In this document: piece by piece, positions 23,396 through 50,691 of the stretch
Position numbering within the stretch: the stretch's first letter is position 1
Layout: each line of letters starts with the position of its first letter
DNA from: Nereocystis luetkeana
Taxonomy: Eukaryota > Sar > Phaeophyceae > Laminariales > Laminariaceae
DNA length: 64,000 nucleotides
Reading direction: 5' to 3'
Assembly (NCBI GenBank): GCA_031213475.1
Contig: JARUPZ010000003.1
Coordinates: forward strand, 15,680,869 to 15,744,868
Notes under the pieces: generated by a model
What the model was told of the DNA's origin: nothing
Seen by the model: only the letters and a program-made list of their open reading frames with translations
Database searches by the model: none
Translations under genes and position numbers: made by a program

Positions 23396-23579
23396 TGAAG
23401 CGGTTCGACCGGTCACATGGTTCGTCCCGTAAGGTACGGTTATCTATAGTGAATGCCAACAAAGAAAACGGGGTGTTTTGCACTATACTGATGTGTTAGT
23501 TTTAGAGCACTACCCACTCGTAGCCTACTGAGCCACGCGATAGTGTAGGCTAGCCGGTGTCCTATACTCCGAAGTCTAA

Positions 23580-23860
23580 CATGTAACCAACAAACCACTT
23601 GCGTTCGGGTTCGTTGAAATTCACCACGCTACGTACAGTGATCTCCGGGGCCAGGGTGATACTCTGTGGCGGGCGTCAAGTGGGCCAGGGCGAACGTCTG
23701 CAGCAGGGCAGCAGAGGATCCGCCTCGCCCGTTGTGAGTGACTTGGTACCTTCCGTCTGGATTGTGTATGTGTTGGTCAACTGCAACGCGCCTTCGATAG
23801 TGGTGGTCGCGTAAGTGAAGACAGACTCCGTCGGGGCTGGCAATGATGACGTCAAGTAGG
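23580..23860 (-). pseudogene. Possible decayed coding fragment, unknown
   Basis: On the minus strand, a Thr-rich stretch (ATTTIEGALQLTNTYTIQTE) is followed, after stops and a frame change, by VNFNEPERKWFVGYMLDF. The amino-acid pattern looks protein-like, but no intact frame links the pieces and I recognise no family. It could be a broken transposon or viral-insert fragment, or chance. Confidence 0.2.
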
Positions 23861-24689
23861 AAGGCTCCGGTCCAAGAGGTGATACTGGCTACGTAGGAAT
23901 ATCATACTGCGCTGCCTACGGTAGCGTTCAGTGCGAGAACTAAACGCGTACAACACTCTTAAAAACAACCGATCATGCGACGAACCACGGGAGACGAGAT
24001 GACACGCACACCCATAGGTACAGCGTACTCTAACGCTGGCAAACCGAAGCGGGTTCGTTTTCAACCTCCACAGGCGGTAAGACCACCAGAGATGGAGCAG
24101 ACCGTTTCATCGCGATACCGTACGAAGAGGTTTGCTCGGCGGCGTGTGCGATCAGGGCAGGGAAGCAGCGGATAGCGGTATATACGAACGTCCACGGGAT
24201 GGGGCATGGTTCATGGTTACTTGGCTCGCACGCATGATGGCAGGGGCAGACATAGTATATGCCAGTGGAAGGGGTAGTTGTTCTTCCACACTAACATAAT
24301 AACAGCACCATCAACGACCGTTCTACCAAGGCAGCACTCAGCACTCGGAGCAGCAGCAGCAAACGAGGATCGAGATTTCTCCATGCAGCCGTTCCGATCA
24401 GAGGGGGAGGCGGTTCGCGAGCGTGAGCAAGGGAATATGTGTCACCAGGTATACCTGGTACAGGATACGCAGAGAGCCTTCTCTGGAACAGCCCGAGAAC
24501 GGCATGGCGGTGCACGTGAGGCTAGCCGAAGTGTTTTCACCAGGAACGGCGGGACACGCTCGCGAACGGTCCCAGGAATCACAGATGAGATCAATAAACC
24601 GTACCTGGTACAGAACTCGACATGGCACACCCCCTCAAACGCCTTCAACTCTCTGAGGGCGGTAAAAGTCTCGTATGAGGGACGAAGTG

Positions 24690-24841
24690 CTTTAGACTCT
24701 GAGCAGTTTTGTCCCCAGAGTGGGACTGCTGTACTTCGCCCTAGAAGGGTTGAAGGACTTCAGTTTCGTTTTGGGGGCGGATTTCTTGGAATCTGACTGA
24801 TACGTCCACCACAACGAAACTGCAGTTCTTAAGGGGTTAAA
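24690..24841. repeat. Two adjacent diverged family B elements
   Basis: First element: GAGCAGTTTTGTCCCCAGAG, then TGGGACTGC and CCTAGAAGGGTT. Second: CGTTTTGGGGGCGG with ACTGCAGTTCTTAAGGGG and TTAA. They probably represent two insertions or one rearranged copy. Confidence 0.45.
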
Positions 24842-25207
24842 AGTTCCTGCAGTTTCCTCGACAACGGGGAGTATATAAACTAAACACCGAGCGACGCACC
24901 TATGGGGAGATATCGACGAGATTTTCCCGGAGCCGCCATTCGCATTGTGGGTGTGCCCATGTTCGGGATAAAATCGGCTCCCAACTTCGTTCCATGGGGG
25001 ATGTTATCTTACGACCCGTGTGTTGTACCTGGTGCGTTGCATGCACGAGCGGTACCGCAATACATGGGCAGACCTACGAATTTCGAATGTCCCTCTCTGA
25101 AGCAACAAACCAAGTCGATGGCGGCGTTCGGGAACGCGCCGATGATGGAATAGATTTAATAGATTGATGAGGAATCGATCGGACACCGAAGAAGAAACGA
25201 ATTACTA

Positions 25208-25313
25208 TTACGGGGGACCATAGTTTATAGGACCTATGGTATACATAAAAACCGATATATTTTATCGTTTTTACCAAATAATATTTGGTCCTATTAACTA
25301 TGGTCCCCCGTAA
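25208..25313. mobile_element. Family A MITE, 106 bp, intact ends
   Basis: Flanked by TA. Ends TTACGGGGGACCATAG and CTATGGTCCCCCGTAA are exact inverse complements. The inverted arms extend through TTATAGGACC on the left and GGTCCTATTAA on the right. No coding capacity; a non-autonomous Tc1/mariner-like element is the best guess from the TA flanks. Confidence 0.9.
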
Positions 25314-25420
25314 TAGTACTTGTATGGGAAAGACGGGCATTGTCGGTAAAAAGGTACTGCTGTAGATACCTGGTAACAGGTGCCCAAGTGTCACAAGTCA
25401 ACCTATGGAAGGAGCGGAGC

Positions 25421-25518
25421 TTAACCCATTTAGTACCGCAATCCCCTTTTGGGTACAAACTACTCAGAATTTGAAGGAATTGTCCCCGAATCAGGTTAGT
25501 AGTTCTAAAAGGGATAAC
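25421..25518. repeat. Family B (TTAA) palindromic element
   Basis: Begins TTAACCCATTTAGTACCGCA, has a TACTCAGAATTTGAA centre and ends AGTTCTAAAAGGGATAA. Confidence 0.65.
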
Positions 25519-25546
25519 CCTTTTAATGAGGCTAGCGAGCGAAGCG

Positions 25547-25591
25547 AGCCTTTTTTTACTTGGTTTTTAACCAAGTAAAAAAAAGCCTCTT
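25547..25591. repeat. Strong hairpin/palindrome
   Basis: The run CCTTTTTTTACTTGGTT is followed, after a 2-3 nt loop, by AACCAAGTAAAAAAAAG and CC, a nearly perfect inverted repeat of about 20 bp per arm. It could form a cruciform. No flanking gene explains it as a terminator. Confidence 0.8.
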
Positions 25592-25900
25592 CATAACGGC
25601 TCGGGTACGAGGGTAGGGTGCCTTGTTTTGAGTTTTTCTGTATGTGTGTGTGTGTGAGTTGGTGCGTGTAATTCAACATTTTTTTGGTCCACCTTTCACC
25701 ACCGCGCTCGATGCACACGCCACCAAATCCAGTCCCGGCGGGCTCTGTGCACGCACACACACGCAAGGCACTTTCTCGTCCTGGTGGGGTGGAAAATCGT
25801 TCACAGTTCGTCGAGCTAGGTGCGGCAACGTGTGTAGGCACATGTCTGTGCTGGGCCGTGTTCAAAATACAAAATCATAACGGTTTTTGTGCCTGTGCCA

Positions 25901-26095
25901 ACAGCAGGCAGACTGTGCCTGCCCACAGCATGCACACTGTGCCTGCCCACAGCAGGCAGACTATGCTTGTCCACAGCAGGCAGACTGGGCCTGTCCACAG
26001 CAGGCAGACTGGGCCTATCCAAAGCAGGAAGATTGAGCCTGTCCGCAGCACTCAACAGCAGGCAGACTGGGCCTGACCACAGCAGCAGGCAGACG
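25901..26095. repeat. 24-bp tandem repeat
   Basis: The unit ACAGCAGGCAGACTGGGCCT plus GTCC recurs about eight times with substitutions. The period is divisible by three, so both strands remain open; the resulting 8-residue repeats are not credible protein. Confidence 0.8.
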
Positions 26096-26281
26096 GCTTT
26101 GGTTTTTTAGCTCTTTCTTCTACCTACGTACGTACCTGGTAATAACTAACGAAACCCAACTACGAGTAGTCATAGGCAGACTTCGCCTGTCTGTCCACAG
26201 CAACGTTCGGGCCATGTGCTGCAAGTGATATTGTCAGGGCTACCCTCCTACTGACGAGGGGACGGAGAAACAGGAGAAGAT

Positions 26282-27150
26282 CTGCTGTAGATGTTGTACA
26301 GCAGTCAGTAGTAGTGGTGGCACCTGCTACGAGAACCTCTGTTGGATACATGTATGTCATATCAGAGGTTGTAGATATTTCGTCTTCAAATTTTGAGGGT
26401 GGAATCAGGAACCACACACACAACATCGAGTACGGTGTACAAAGGTCACAAGCCGAGCGTACTGCGACGCTGACCCTGGCCTCGTGGATCCTACTGCTAC
26501 TTCTGCTGCCGTTTTGCTGCTGGAGAAGCTCTGATGTAGATGTTGCACAGCTGCAGTAGTTGTGGCACCTGCTACGAGAAGCTCTTGTTGGGCATGCCAT
26601 GTTCGTGTTGTCGTCTCGAAAATATTATGCCGACTTTCGAGGAAACATATAAAAAAACGAGTGCAGGGTACGTACTACAGTACGTATGTGTATATGTACG
26701 CGTACAAAGGGTGCAAGGGTTAGACCGACCAGCCGAGCGTACGGCGACGCTGACCCTGGCCTCGCGTGTCCTACTACTACTGCTGCTGCTGCTGTTATGG
26801 TGCGGGAGGCGCACTGCTGCTGTAGATGTCGTACATCAGTCCAAGTAAAATTGTGGTGACACCTGTTGCGAAAAAGCTCTATCTGTTGGACAAAACATAT
26901 GAGATGCAGATTTTTATTAGGCTGAATTTCAACCAGAAAACACTCTGCTGGACAAAACATGTCGAGTGTTGTGTGTTCTTGACTCCTTCTACCCGTCGAC
27001 ATCCAGCACCACAGCAGTGTCCGTGCCGATTCCTCAATCCCTGAGAGGTACAAGTTCTGTGGTCACAGCAGTGCAGATTTCGTATTCAAATTATTATGCC
27101 GGATTTCGAGGTGGAAACCAGGATACACACGACCAAATCCAGTACTTTTT
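26282..27150. repeat. Three diverged copies of a ~270-290 bp repeat
   Basis: Shared blocks in each copy are GCCGAGCGTACTGCGACG, CTGACCCTGGCCTCG, TCCTACTGCTACT, GATGTAGATGTTG, CACCTGCTACGAGAAGCTCT and ATTATGCCGACTTTCGAGG. The third copy lacks some blocks. It might be a remnant array of a larger transposon; no protein is seen. Confidence 0.65.
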
Positions 27151-27369
27151 CATATATCAAGAGTCAGGAGAGGCCAAGAACATTTACGAAAATTATTGAG
27201 ATGCACCCACGACGGCGTACAGTAGTAGTACAGTAGTACGTACGTGGTAGATACTCCTTCGTGTTCGTTCGTTCAGCACAATACAAAATAATCCGTATGC
27301 GCCCAGCATGATGCATCGCAGATATGACTGCTGCTGCAGGTATTACCGAGGTCGCGCCTCATTACCGCC

Positions 27370-27478
27370 AATTACTAGTAGGACTGCAGTCTCCTTTTGG
27401 GGACAATTGGGGGCAAACTACTTGGAATTAGAATGGTTTGTCCCCAAAACGGGAATGGAGTTCTAAAGGGGTTTAAAC
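27370..27478. repeat. Family B (TTAA) element, diverged
   Basis: Left TAGGACTGCAGTCTCCTTTT, centre AACTACTTGGAATTAGAATG, right TTTGTCCCCAAAACGGGA and TTCTAAAGGGG. Confidence 0.6.
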
Positions 27479-28375
27479 AGTACTGGGGGAAAGGGGGGGA
27501 TGGTGCCCGTAGCACCGAAACCCAGAGGTGTTTCCACACTTGATCCCACCACCAGTATTTCGTTATACCTGGTATTAATATTGACCCCCACAGGAATGGT
27601 CGTATCGTAGCACTGCTGGTGTGGTGTCGACAAGATACAAAAGGTATCCTACCTGGTACATAAAGTATTTATTAATAGCACTGCTTAAAGTACGGGTTAA
27701 ACCTGGGTTTACTCGCACTGCAGTATATTCAAGAGGAGAGAGAAAGTGACTCGGGTCAGCACCAACGACGCACTGCTGTAAACCGCCAGGCACACTATAG
27801 CGCCAGGCGCACTACACAAGGTGTCATCAGGGATGGAGGAAATCGGTGCACCGTTTCTTGACCCCACACCCCTAACGCTCACATCTAACGCACGCCCCCG
27901 ACACTCACCGTCGATCCGCCAACCGGGGGCACGCCGGGCATTGACTCGAACTGAGGGAACATGGCCATATTCTTGAGAAATCCTCGTGGAATGATGTGCC
28001 AAAGCTCGCTTGACTCTAGGCGGGTCTTTGCTCGCGGCCGCACACTAGGGGTGCACAAGACACGCAATTACGTAGGAGTATCTCCTTCCTCCAGACTCTC
28101 ACGCTTTCCTATGGGAGGTCTCTAACTCTGAACTGCAGCAGGCGACATCCGGCGTGCAGCACCTCGGGGTGCTGTCCCGATCCCCTAAAACACATGCTAT
28201 CAAACGTTGCTAGAAACCCTGAAAACAACGGTCTGCCTGCCTACTGCCGACTGCACACAGACAGCCGAAGGAAAGCGTGATGACATCCACAACGACAACG
28301 GCCAGCGCCGTTCGATCAATGGCAAGGTCACCACGAGTTGAACATCAGGAGTTTGCCGGAGGTCCCTGGAATTCC

Positions 28376-43885
<15,510 letters not shown>

Positions 43886-44794
43886 ACCAGTAGGCCGACC
43901 AGGCCGCTAAGTGCCTCGGCAGCCCGGTCATGGTTAATAGAACGATGGCGGCGTTAATAAAATCAAAATAAACAAGCTGAGGGATTTCCGCAATTCCAAC
44001 GTCTTGACGGGAGAACTTCCTTTTTCGCTGAGCCACCAGATAGTTTAGGCCAACCCTTGACCGAATAGTCGACAGGCTGATATGTCGACTAGATCCCGTG
44101 CGCGGGGATCGACTCCGCGCACGCCATCACACGCTCCTCCCACCGATCACCTCGATACAAAGTGTTCCCCGGAACGTTCGTGGGGTGCATACCGTCTGCT
44201 CCCGGCGGACCATGTTACCACTGCAGAAAATGTGCCGCTCTAGTTCCGAGTATCCTGTTCCCTAAGCGTGGATGCGGTTCGAACTTTTAAAGGAATCAAC
44301 CCACCCAGGTGGCGTGATGGCGCTGACCACATATAGAGCCCAGGAGACACACCCATCTGGACCAACGTATGCGTTTTATATTGTCGTTGCAAAGACACTA
44401 TTGCCCAATGCGGTACGAAACACGCTGCTACTGATTGTGCTTTGGAAACGGAACGCGGGTACAGTTACAGCTACTGAAAACGGCTAGACGTTGCTTTTGA
44501 AAACGGCTTTGGTTTGCCGTAGAAAACGGGTTTCAAGAGGCGTTCTACGATAGAGGCCCACCCTAAATTTTCTGAGGGTCCTCACTTAAGGGGCTCCATA
44601 CCTCATCCGAAACTGGACTTCCGCAAAAATCAACTTGCATCGCGGCGAATAATCCCATAGCACGAGTCTAGAAAACGTTTTTTTGCGAAATCAAGATTGG
44701 CGCTCAACACAATTTGGGCTCAAGGAACCACCCCGTCTTTCAGAAACAAGATAGCGGAAATGTGCTATTAATACCTCTATCGTAGAACGGGTCT

Positions 44795-44891
44795 GAACCC
44801 TTTTAGGACCCCAGTCCCGTTTTGGGGACAAACTACTTATATTTAGAGTGAATTGTCCCCACATATGGGAGTGCGGTTCTAAAAGGGTTAA
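44795..44891. repeat. Family B (TTAA) palindromic element, well preserved
   Basis: AACCCTTTTAGGACCCCAGT then CCCGTTTTGGGGACAAACTA on the left. Right arm CATATGGGAGTGCGGTTCTA and AAAGGGTTAA. The centre is AT-rich. Confidence 0.75.
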
Positions 44892-45043
44892 GCTTTCGAA
44901 AACGGGTTCGATTTCCCGCAGGAAGCGGCTTCAAATCCCTTCACAACTGCACCCACATTTTTGCGAACGAACTACTTGAAAATAGTGTGGCAAAGCCTTC
45001 GCAAAATAAAGAAGTTATATTGCTGTGATATCGGAAACGCCTA

Positions 45044-45148
45044 TTACGGGGGACCATAGTTAATAGGACCTATGGTATACATAAAAACCTATATATTTGA
45101 CCATTTTTACTAACAACATTTGGTCCTATTAACTATGGTCCCCCGTAA
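45044..45148. mobile_element. Family A MITE, 105 bp, intact
   Basis: TA-flanked, exact 16-bp terminal inverse complements TTACGGGGGACCATAG / CTATGGTCCCCCGTAA, with arms extending through TTAATAGGACC / GGTCCTATTAA. Only five bases separate it from the next copy. Confidence 0.92.
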
Positions 45149-45153
45149 TACTA

Positions 45154-45258
45154 CTGCGGGGGACCATAATTAATAGGACCTATGCTCCACACAAAAGCCT
45201 ATATATTTACCTTTTTTACTCACAATATTTGGTCCTATTTACTATGGTCCCTCCGCAA
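45154..45258. mobile_element. Family A MITE, 105 bp, second of a tandem pair
   Basis: TA-flanked. Ends CTGCGGGGGACCATAA and ACTATGGTCCCTCCGCAA. Same orientation and length as the neighbour at 45044. This is either a nested-site insertion or a tandem duplication. Confidence 0.88.
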
Positions 45259-47705
45259 TACTGCGAAATGTCACTCCATTACTCGGAATCTGGTTACCAA
45301 GCAGTGTTCCCTAAATCTGGTGGATTAATTCACTCCTAGGAAGACCGCGATGAATAGTATTTGTCATCAACGTTGACTCCAAGACTGTTCTGATTCACTT
45401 CTAGGAAAGACCGCGATGCTCAACACGTATCATCAACGTTGACTCCAGCGCCCTGTTCCGTGCACCGTACCGTATACAGTAAGGTGAAACCCAAGAGGCA
45501 CTCCCGACCGTGTTGGTGTACTAGGTAGGAAGGCCAACGCCCAGATGGGTAGGGTGACTCGTGTACTGAGCCAAGCTGGGTAGACTATTGAGAGGTTTTA
45601 GTGTGTTCAACTCCTACACTACCTGAGGCGGGAGATATATCTACTAAGAGACTCAGGTGCCTACATCCTCGAAGCAAACCACACTTTAACGACGGTCAGA
45701 GACAGGCCCTACTAAGGTGGAAGAAACGAACTACAGCAGCAGTAGTAACCGGAATCGAACCGGCACACGAAAACTTGAGAAAAACAAGTGTGGACAGGGG
45801 TTTCCTCTCGCTCTCCGGGGCGCTAAAAACAAAAACAAAAAAAGGGTACGAAGGAAACAACCCTGAGGGCTAGGCAGTCAGTACTAAATAAGTACGTTTG
45901 AGCCCAATTCGCCCCCCTCTTCAACAGAACAGCCCGAGAAATCAGGCAGCCGCCGAAAACATTTTTTTATTTCGTCGTTTTTCCCACAGAAACATGCGGC
46001 TGTTCGTCGTGTTCAGCCTCTATTAATAGCGTGGCATTGTTTGGGCCAGAGCTTGCGAGTAAAAAAAAATGGTGTGCTTGCCCATGTATACGCCTCAAGG
46101 TTTTCGCGAAGGTATAAATTGGCAAGTGGCATACGGTATGCCGGCGTGGGAGCCTGCCCTGACCCACTACCGGTATGTGCAAAGAGAAGATGCCAAGACT
46201 ATTTCTTACCATGCTGCCTGTCTCAAAACACAGGAGAGGCGGAGGAACTGAAAGGCACGTGTAAGGGTGTTCAGATTTGCGCGTCAAATTCAAAACGGGT
46301 GTATGTATAGCAGGAGTTGTTACAGGTATGTATGGCCTACATGGTACCAAACGGAATCAGGGTGCCAGGTGGGCCACCGGCGGCTCCTGCGGAGGGCTGA
46401 TTATATTTCTGCCCCGTGTGGATAGGAGCAGGGATGGGCCCAGTGTGGGGTCGAAGCACCATGTGGGAATAGGATGCCAGGTGATAAATACGTGCCGCTG
46501 GTGCAAACGCAGTAACGGCATGTTTCAAGCTCGCGACAACCATACATGCTTGAAAGTAACTTTGGAAGCTGAAAAAATGACTCTCGATCTCTGAACGAAG
46601 CAAAGGCAATGGAAGCCACACACCCCGCCCCACACAAGAATGAGCGCTCGAGCTTGGTCTAAATTACGGCATGCAAAAGCTGTGTCAAGTATTGTACGTC
46701 AAACCGTGCATCCACGTACGAAAGCACCAGGCAAAAGCGCGCCTCTGTCGGGAAAAGGAGGAACGGCTCAGGAGTGTTCCTTTTCATTAATAATAAGCGG
46801 CCCTTATATTTCCGGACAGAGTGGTATACATCTTCAGCGCTAATCGGCGTGCACTGCGAACAGACCCGTATTTTATCATGCCAACACAGACATACTCCAC
46901 CCGATTGTTGCTCATCATAGATCGCAGAGATGACACATATCATAAAAACTGACGGCATGATAAGTCAGCCAGCACCAACGGCGGGGGCTTGCTTGTGGCA
47001 CAGGCGGGGGCGATGCCTTCGTGTCTAAGGCCGTCGCCAAACAAAAAAGTAACACATGATTAGGTGGCAATGTTTCAGCCGGAGAGGAAGTGACCATGCC
47101 ATCGAGGTGACATCCGTCTTTATCGCAGTTCCATCTGCCTCGGATTGGCTCCGGAAGGTGCAGCAAGAAAACCATAATGTTGAGGGTCGCTTGTTTTTAT
47201 TTACATTCACCGCGCGGATTCACAACCCTGCTTCCTTGAGCCGGCGCAAACCGAGGCGCTTCCGCGCATGGTCCTACTATACTGTAAATCACGAGACTGA
47301 TCGCCCAGCGATCGACCTCACCCCCGCTACTGCCCACCACGCCGACACTTCGACGACACACTCCGCAAACACATTAAAGCAAAACCAACCCCTGTCGAAG
47401 ACAAGGGAGCTCAACGACCGAGCTATGTCGATCCTACAAATAGCCATTACATCGAAAGGTATCCCATACTAAGCATCCCACCGACAACAGCAGCTTCCTT
47501 TGGAATGAAAATTAGGGCCGACAAGCACGAATTTAACCGGCCATCAGCGCTTGACCATGGTCACGTAGAACCTCGAATCACAAACAAAATCACGTCCACC
47601 TGACCCACCCGCTAAAGCACACATCACATCTAAACATCACACCGATAAACAACACTGTAAAACAATTTTCACAACGCCCCCCTCCCCCCCACTATGCTGC
47701 AACTA

Positions 47706-49962
47706 TTACTCCTCCCCGCCCTCCTCCCTGTCGGGGTTCTCGCGGTTGATGCGGCCTAACAAAGGCAGCTTGTTCGGGAAAGCACCCGTCGATGACGTCA
47801 CCACCGAATACGCCACGGCCGCCAGCATGGCCACAAACACAACGTCCGAACCCGCATCCGCTAGAGGCACCAGCTTGTACGCGTCCTGCCCCAGAGACAC
47901 CGACGCAAGCGCGCCCAGCACACTCGGCACGATCAGAGCGATGTCCAGGTTGATGGCCTGCTGCATGTTGAACCTCACCAGCTTGTTCACCTGCGGGTTG
48001 CCCGACAGCGCCGACAGGCTGAAGAAGCCCACGAGCGTTGCGAACGGGAGAGACCGCAGTGCCAGCAGCACGGCTGCCAGAGGCTGCGCCCACGCCGTTT
48101 GCTCCGGGAACGCCCCGAACAGGTGGCCAGCGAACGAGATGCCGTCCACCAACGGCAGCAGGTACGGCAGCGCCGACAAGGCCTTGTCCGCCGCAGTCGC
48201 CGATCCGTCGTTGACACCTCCCGCCGACACCACCGCCCCCGCCCCCGCCTCAGCCGTGAGCTTGTCCTCCATTTGGCGCTGCCGCTCCTCCACCCTTGCC
48301 TGGCGCGCTGTCTCCTGCTGCTCGCGGAACATGTTCTCTAGCCTCGTTCTGAGCTCCTCGGTTGGGGCGAACTCTGACCGCTGCAGGAGTCCATCCCCGT
48401 TTTGGTCGTACGTGTCGATCAGCTGCCTGGCGAGGTCGTCGGGGAAGAGAGAGCCCCCCGGCAGCGCAGCGATGCGAGCGTCGATCTGGAGAAGGTTGGT
48501 GTGAAAGTGTGGGAACGGGGGAGGGGGGCAAAGCGAGGAGGGTCAGCACTGAAGTCCCGTAGTTTGGGGCGAGGTGCCGTGACATGGATGAATTATACAC
48601 TCAAGTTTGACGCTGAGCGAGGCAATGCCGCAGACCGCAGTTCGCATACATCAAAACAGCAGCATCAGCGGTACCTGCACCCTTTCTTCAGTTGAAATCC
48701 CGGCATCGACTCTTTGCGATATAATTTTACAGTAGTTTCAATGTTTTTACAGTGCTATGTGCACGTAGTACTGGCGAACGTACGTCGCACCAGAGAGGTC
48801 ACAAATTGAGGGTGCGTTCAGCAGTCGCGACAGCTGTTTCTTTCGGTAGTAGACTACTGTGTATACATGGTACATAATACAGGTCGCTTACCTGTAGGTT
48901 TTGGCGTCTACATCGCACAAAGGACAGCCAACAACGTTAAAGAATACGGATCCCTGGCAACACGGACCTTGGATGACACACAAATTTTGGGGAAGATATG
49001 GCAAATAGCTGATTAAACTCTAATTTTCAGGTTTTTCTATTCGAAACGTGTCATACATGAAATTTGATCATTTCGTAGAAGGGCAACCTCCGGCATCCTG
49101 CGAGACCATGCCATCCTCCACACACAGAGAGATACGAACGTTATCCCATGCTACGCCAGAGTGGTCTACTTTTGCTTGTGTACCTTAACAGTCTGTATAG
49201 AGGGAGCATGGCCATCCGCACCAACAAAACGACATACTGGAGACACACGAGGCCATGCGACTGCGGACCCCAATTTGGTATCGTCGTCCAACCGTTGCCA
49301 ACTGAAGGTCAAAGTCACACAAATAATATCAGTCCAGAAACTGACGTGTAAATACGAGCACGGAGTACGAGCATACTGCCGTTTGAAAGCACAGATAGAC
49401 TGAAGACTAAACGACGCTCTCATTCCGATTCCTACGTACGGTACACGTGGCAATATTTGTGCTGTACTCGTCAGAAAGACCTTTTGGTTTGACCAAGACT
49501 GACCTCTTCTGTGTCGGGCTTGCGGCCCATGCGGGCCGTGAGCTGCTTGACGAAGCTCCTGCGCAACGGACCTTCGAGACCAGCCTTGAGCTCCTCAATA
49601 TCCACGGTGCCGTCCTTGTTGGAGTCGAAGTTGTTGAACGACCGCTCTGCGCCCGCCTGTCGCTCTTGCGTCCTCTTGTCCTCCAGCTCGGCCGCTTGAG
49701 CACGGAACACAGCGGCAGTCTCGCGGAGTCTCGCCGCCTTCTCTTGGGCGATCTCGACCTCGCTCGTACCGGTAGCCATCATCATGCTCAGGCGAGGCAT
49801 TGAACGGCGGGTTGCCTGGCGAGCTACAGCGGTGGCGGTGCTGGATTGCTGGACGCTGGGCAGAGACCACGAGGCGCCGCGGCCGGTGGGAGTGACGAAG
49901 GCCGTGGTGGACCCCGGCAAGAGGGCCAGCAGTGGGATGATGCTCGAAGCGAAGGGTGACAT
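47706..49962 (-). CDS. EF-hand/Tic20-like plastid membrane protein, copy 1
   Basis: A 412-aa protein from two exons: 49504-49962 (residues 1-153) and 47706-48485 (154-412 and stop), joined in phase 0 (GAG|GTCAGT ... CTCCAG|ATC). Residues 1-21 form a signal peptide cut at TTA^FVTP, followed by a Ser/Arg-rich transit region, so a plastid of secondary origin is the likely destination. A first canonical EF-hand loop, DSNKDGTVDIEE, is at 113-124; a second, DQNGDGLLQRSE, is at 180-191. A charged Glu/Arg/Gln-rich helix spans 195-230. The Tic20-like domain with four hydrophobic helices is at about 255-385, including LPYLLPLVDG, NPQVNKLVRFN and QQAINLDIAL. Tic20 is an inner-envelope import component; EF-hands imply calcium sensing, which is inference. 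Divergently transcribed from copy 2. Confidence 0.87.
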
Positions 49963-50691
49963 GGCTGCTGTTTTGGTGTCTTGGTGTGCTGGTGGTGTTG
50001 GTGGGGTTGGTGTGTTTGTTAGTTGATGTGCTGGTGTGCCGTTAGCGAGTGAGGAGGTAGGGTGTAGGGATGTCGCGGTTCTCGTTCCGTGCTGCAGACG
50101 CAGGAGGTGTCTCTTTGTCAGCAGCCAATTCAGCTGTGGCGATGCGTGTATAGTTGGCAACCGTGCCAAGGATAGCTGTCTCAGTTCGGCCGCTGACGGG
50201 CCGGACTGTCAGAATACGCGGTGTATTTGCGAAATTCTGATTCTTCTGCCTCTGCCCGTGTCTTGTTCGTGTCTGACCGCAGGTTGACTTCTTGACTGAC
50301 CGTAACAACAGACTAAACATAGGATAGTAAAGTCTTATATATGGTTTGACGCGTCCAGAAGTCCCAGCTTCTGTGTGTGATAACGATGACTCCTGCTGTG
50401 TCACACCAGAAGACTGTCAACATGACGCTTCGAGACTCTGACGCACCGCCCCGACAGCGCTGGTGGTGGAAGATATACACGCAGCAGCGATCAGCTGAGT
50501 TAGCCGATGACAAAGATATACTACTGCGTCTGCGGCACGGAGCGTGACCCGCAACATCCTTACACCCTACCTCCTCACTTGCGTTTAGCACACCAGCACA
50601 CCAACACACGAACACACCAGCGCACCAACACACCTTTACACCGGTGCACCAACACACCAACACACCAACGCACCAACACCGAACATCAGCC
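49963..50691. promoter_or_regulatory. Bidirectional promoter region between copies 1 and 2
   Basis: 729 bp separate the two divergent start codons. Both presumed 5' leaders are CACCAA/ACACC-rich (for example AACACACCAACACACCAACG before 50692 and its counterpart on the other strand before 49962). No TATA box or other element can be assigned with confidence. Confidence 0.45.

Larger units (their letters stand above)
19940..28275. other. Gene-free repeat-rich interval (Rpn13 5' side to Obg)
   Basis: No exon could be assigned apart from the undiscovered first exon of Rpn13, which should lie somewhere above 19940. The interval holds family A and B elements, GATCTATCTG arrays, a 24-bp tandem repeat, a strong hairpin and a ~270-bp repeat cluster, listed separately. 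GC-rich patches near 22.9-23.1 kb show no convincing coding pattern. Confidence 0.5.
43886..47689. other. Intergenic region between Obg and the EF-hand/Tic20 cluster
   Basis: No gene recognised. It contains two adjacent family A MITEs and one family B element, listed separately. A weak second copy of the end of Obg exon 12 lies at about 44005-44075 (GAGCCACCAGATAGTTTAGG, then CCAACCCTTGACCGAA). A 138-codon open frame at 47056-47472 has no recognisable domain and is probably chance. A GGTTCGATTCC B-box-like motif occurs on the minus strand near 45752 without a convincing tRNA fold. Confidence 0.5.

Noticed and set aside
24890-25010. Candidate first exon of Rpn13 on the minus strand (MAAPGKSRRYLPI before GTGCGT)
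   Set aside because: Its donor is in phase 1, which does not fit the next exon, and the peptide does not resemble the Rpn13 N-terminus.
45720-45830. Possible minus-strand tRNA with a perfect GGTTCGATTCC B box
   Set aside because: The T arm folds, but no acceptor stem or D arm pairs, and position 37 of the would-be anticodon loop is a pyrimidine. At best a SINE-head relic.
47056-47472. 138-codon plus-strand open frame
   Set aside because: No recognisable motif, signal or splice context; likely chance in a GC-balanced intergenic region.
47746-48504. 252-262 codon antisense frames opposite exon 2 of each EF-hand/Tic20 gene
   Set aside because: The sense strand has EF-hands, Tic20-like motifs, splice sites and a signal peptide. 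The antisense frames are GC-driven shadows conserved only because the exon is.
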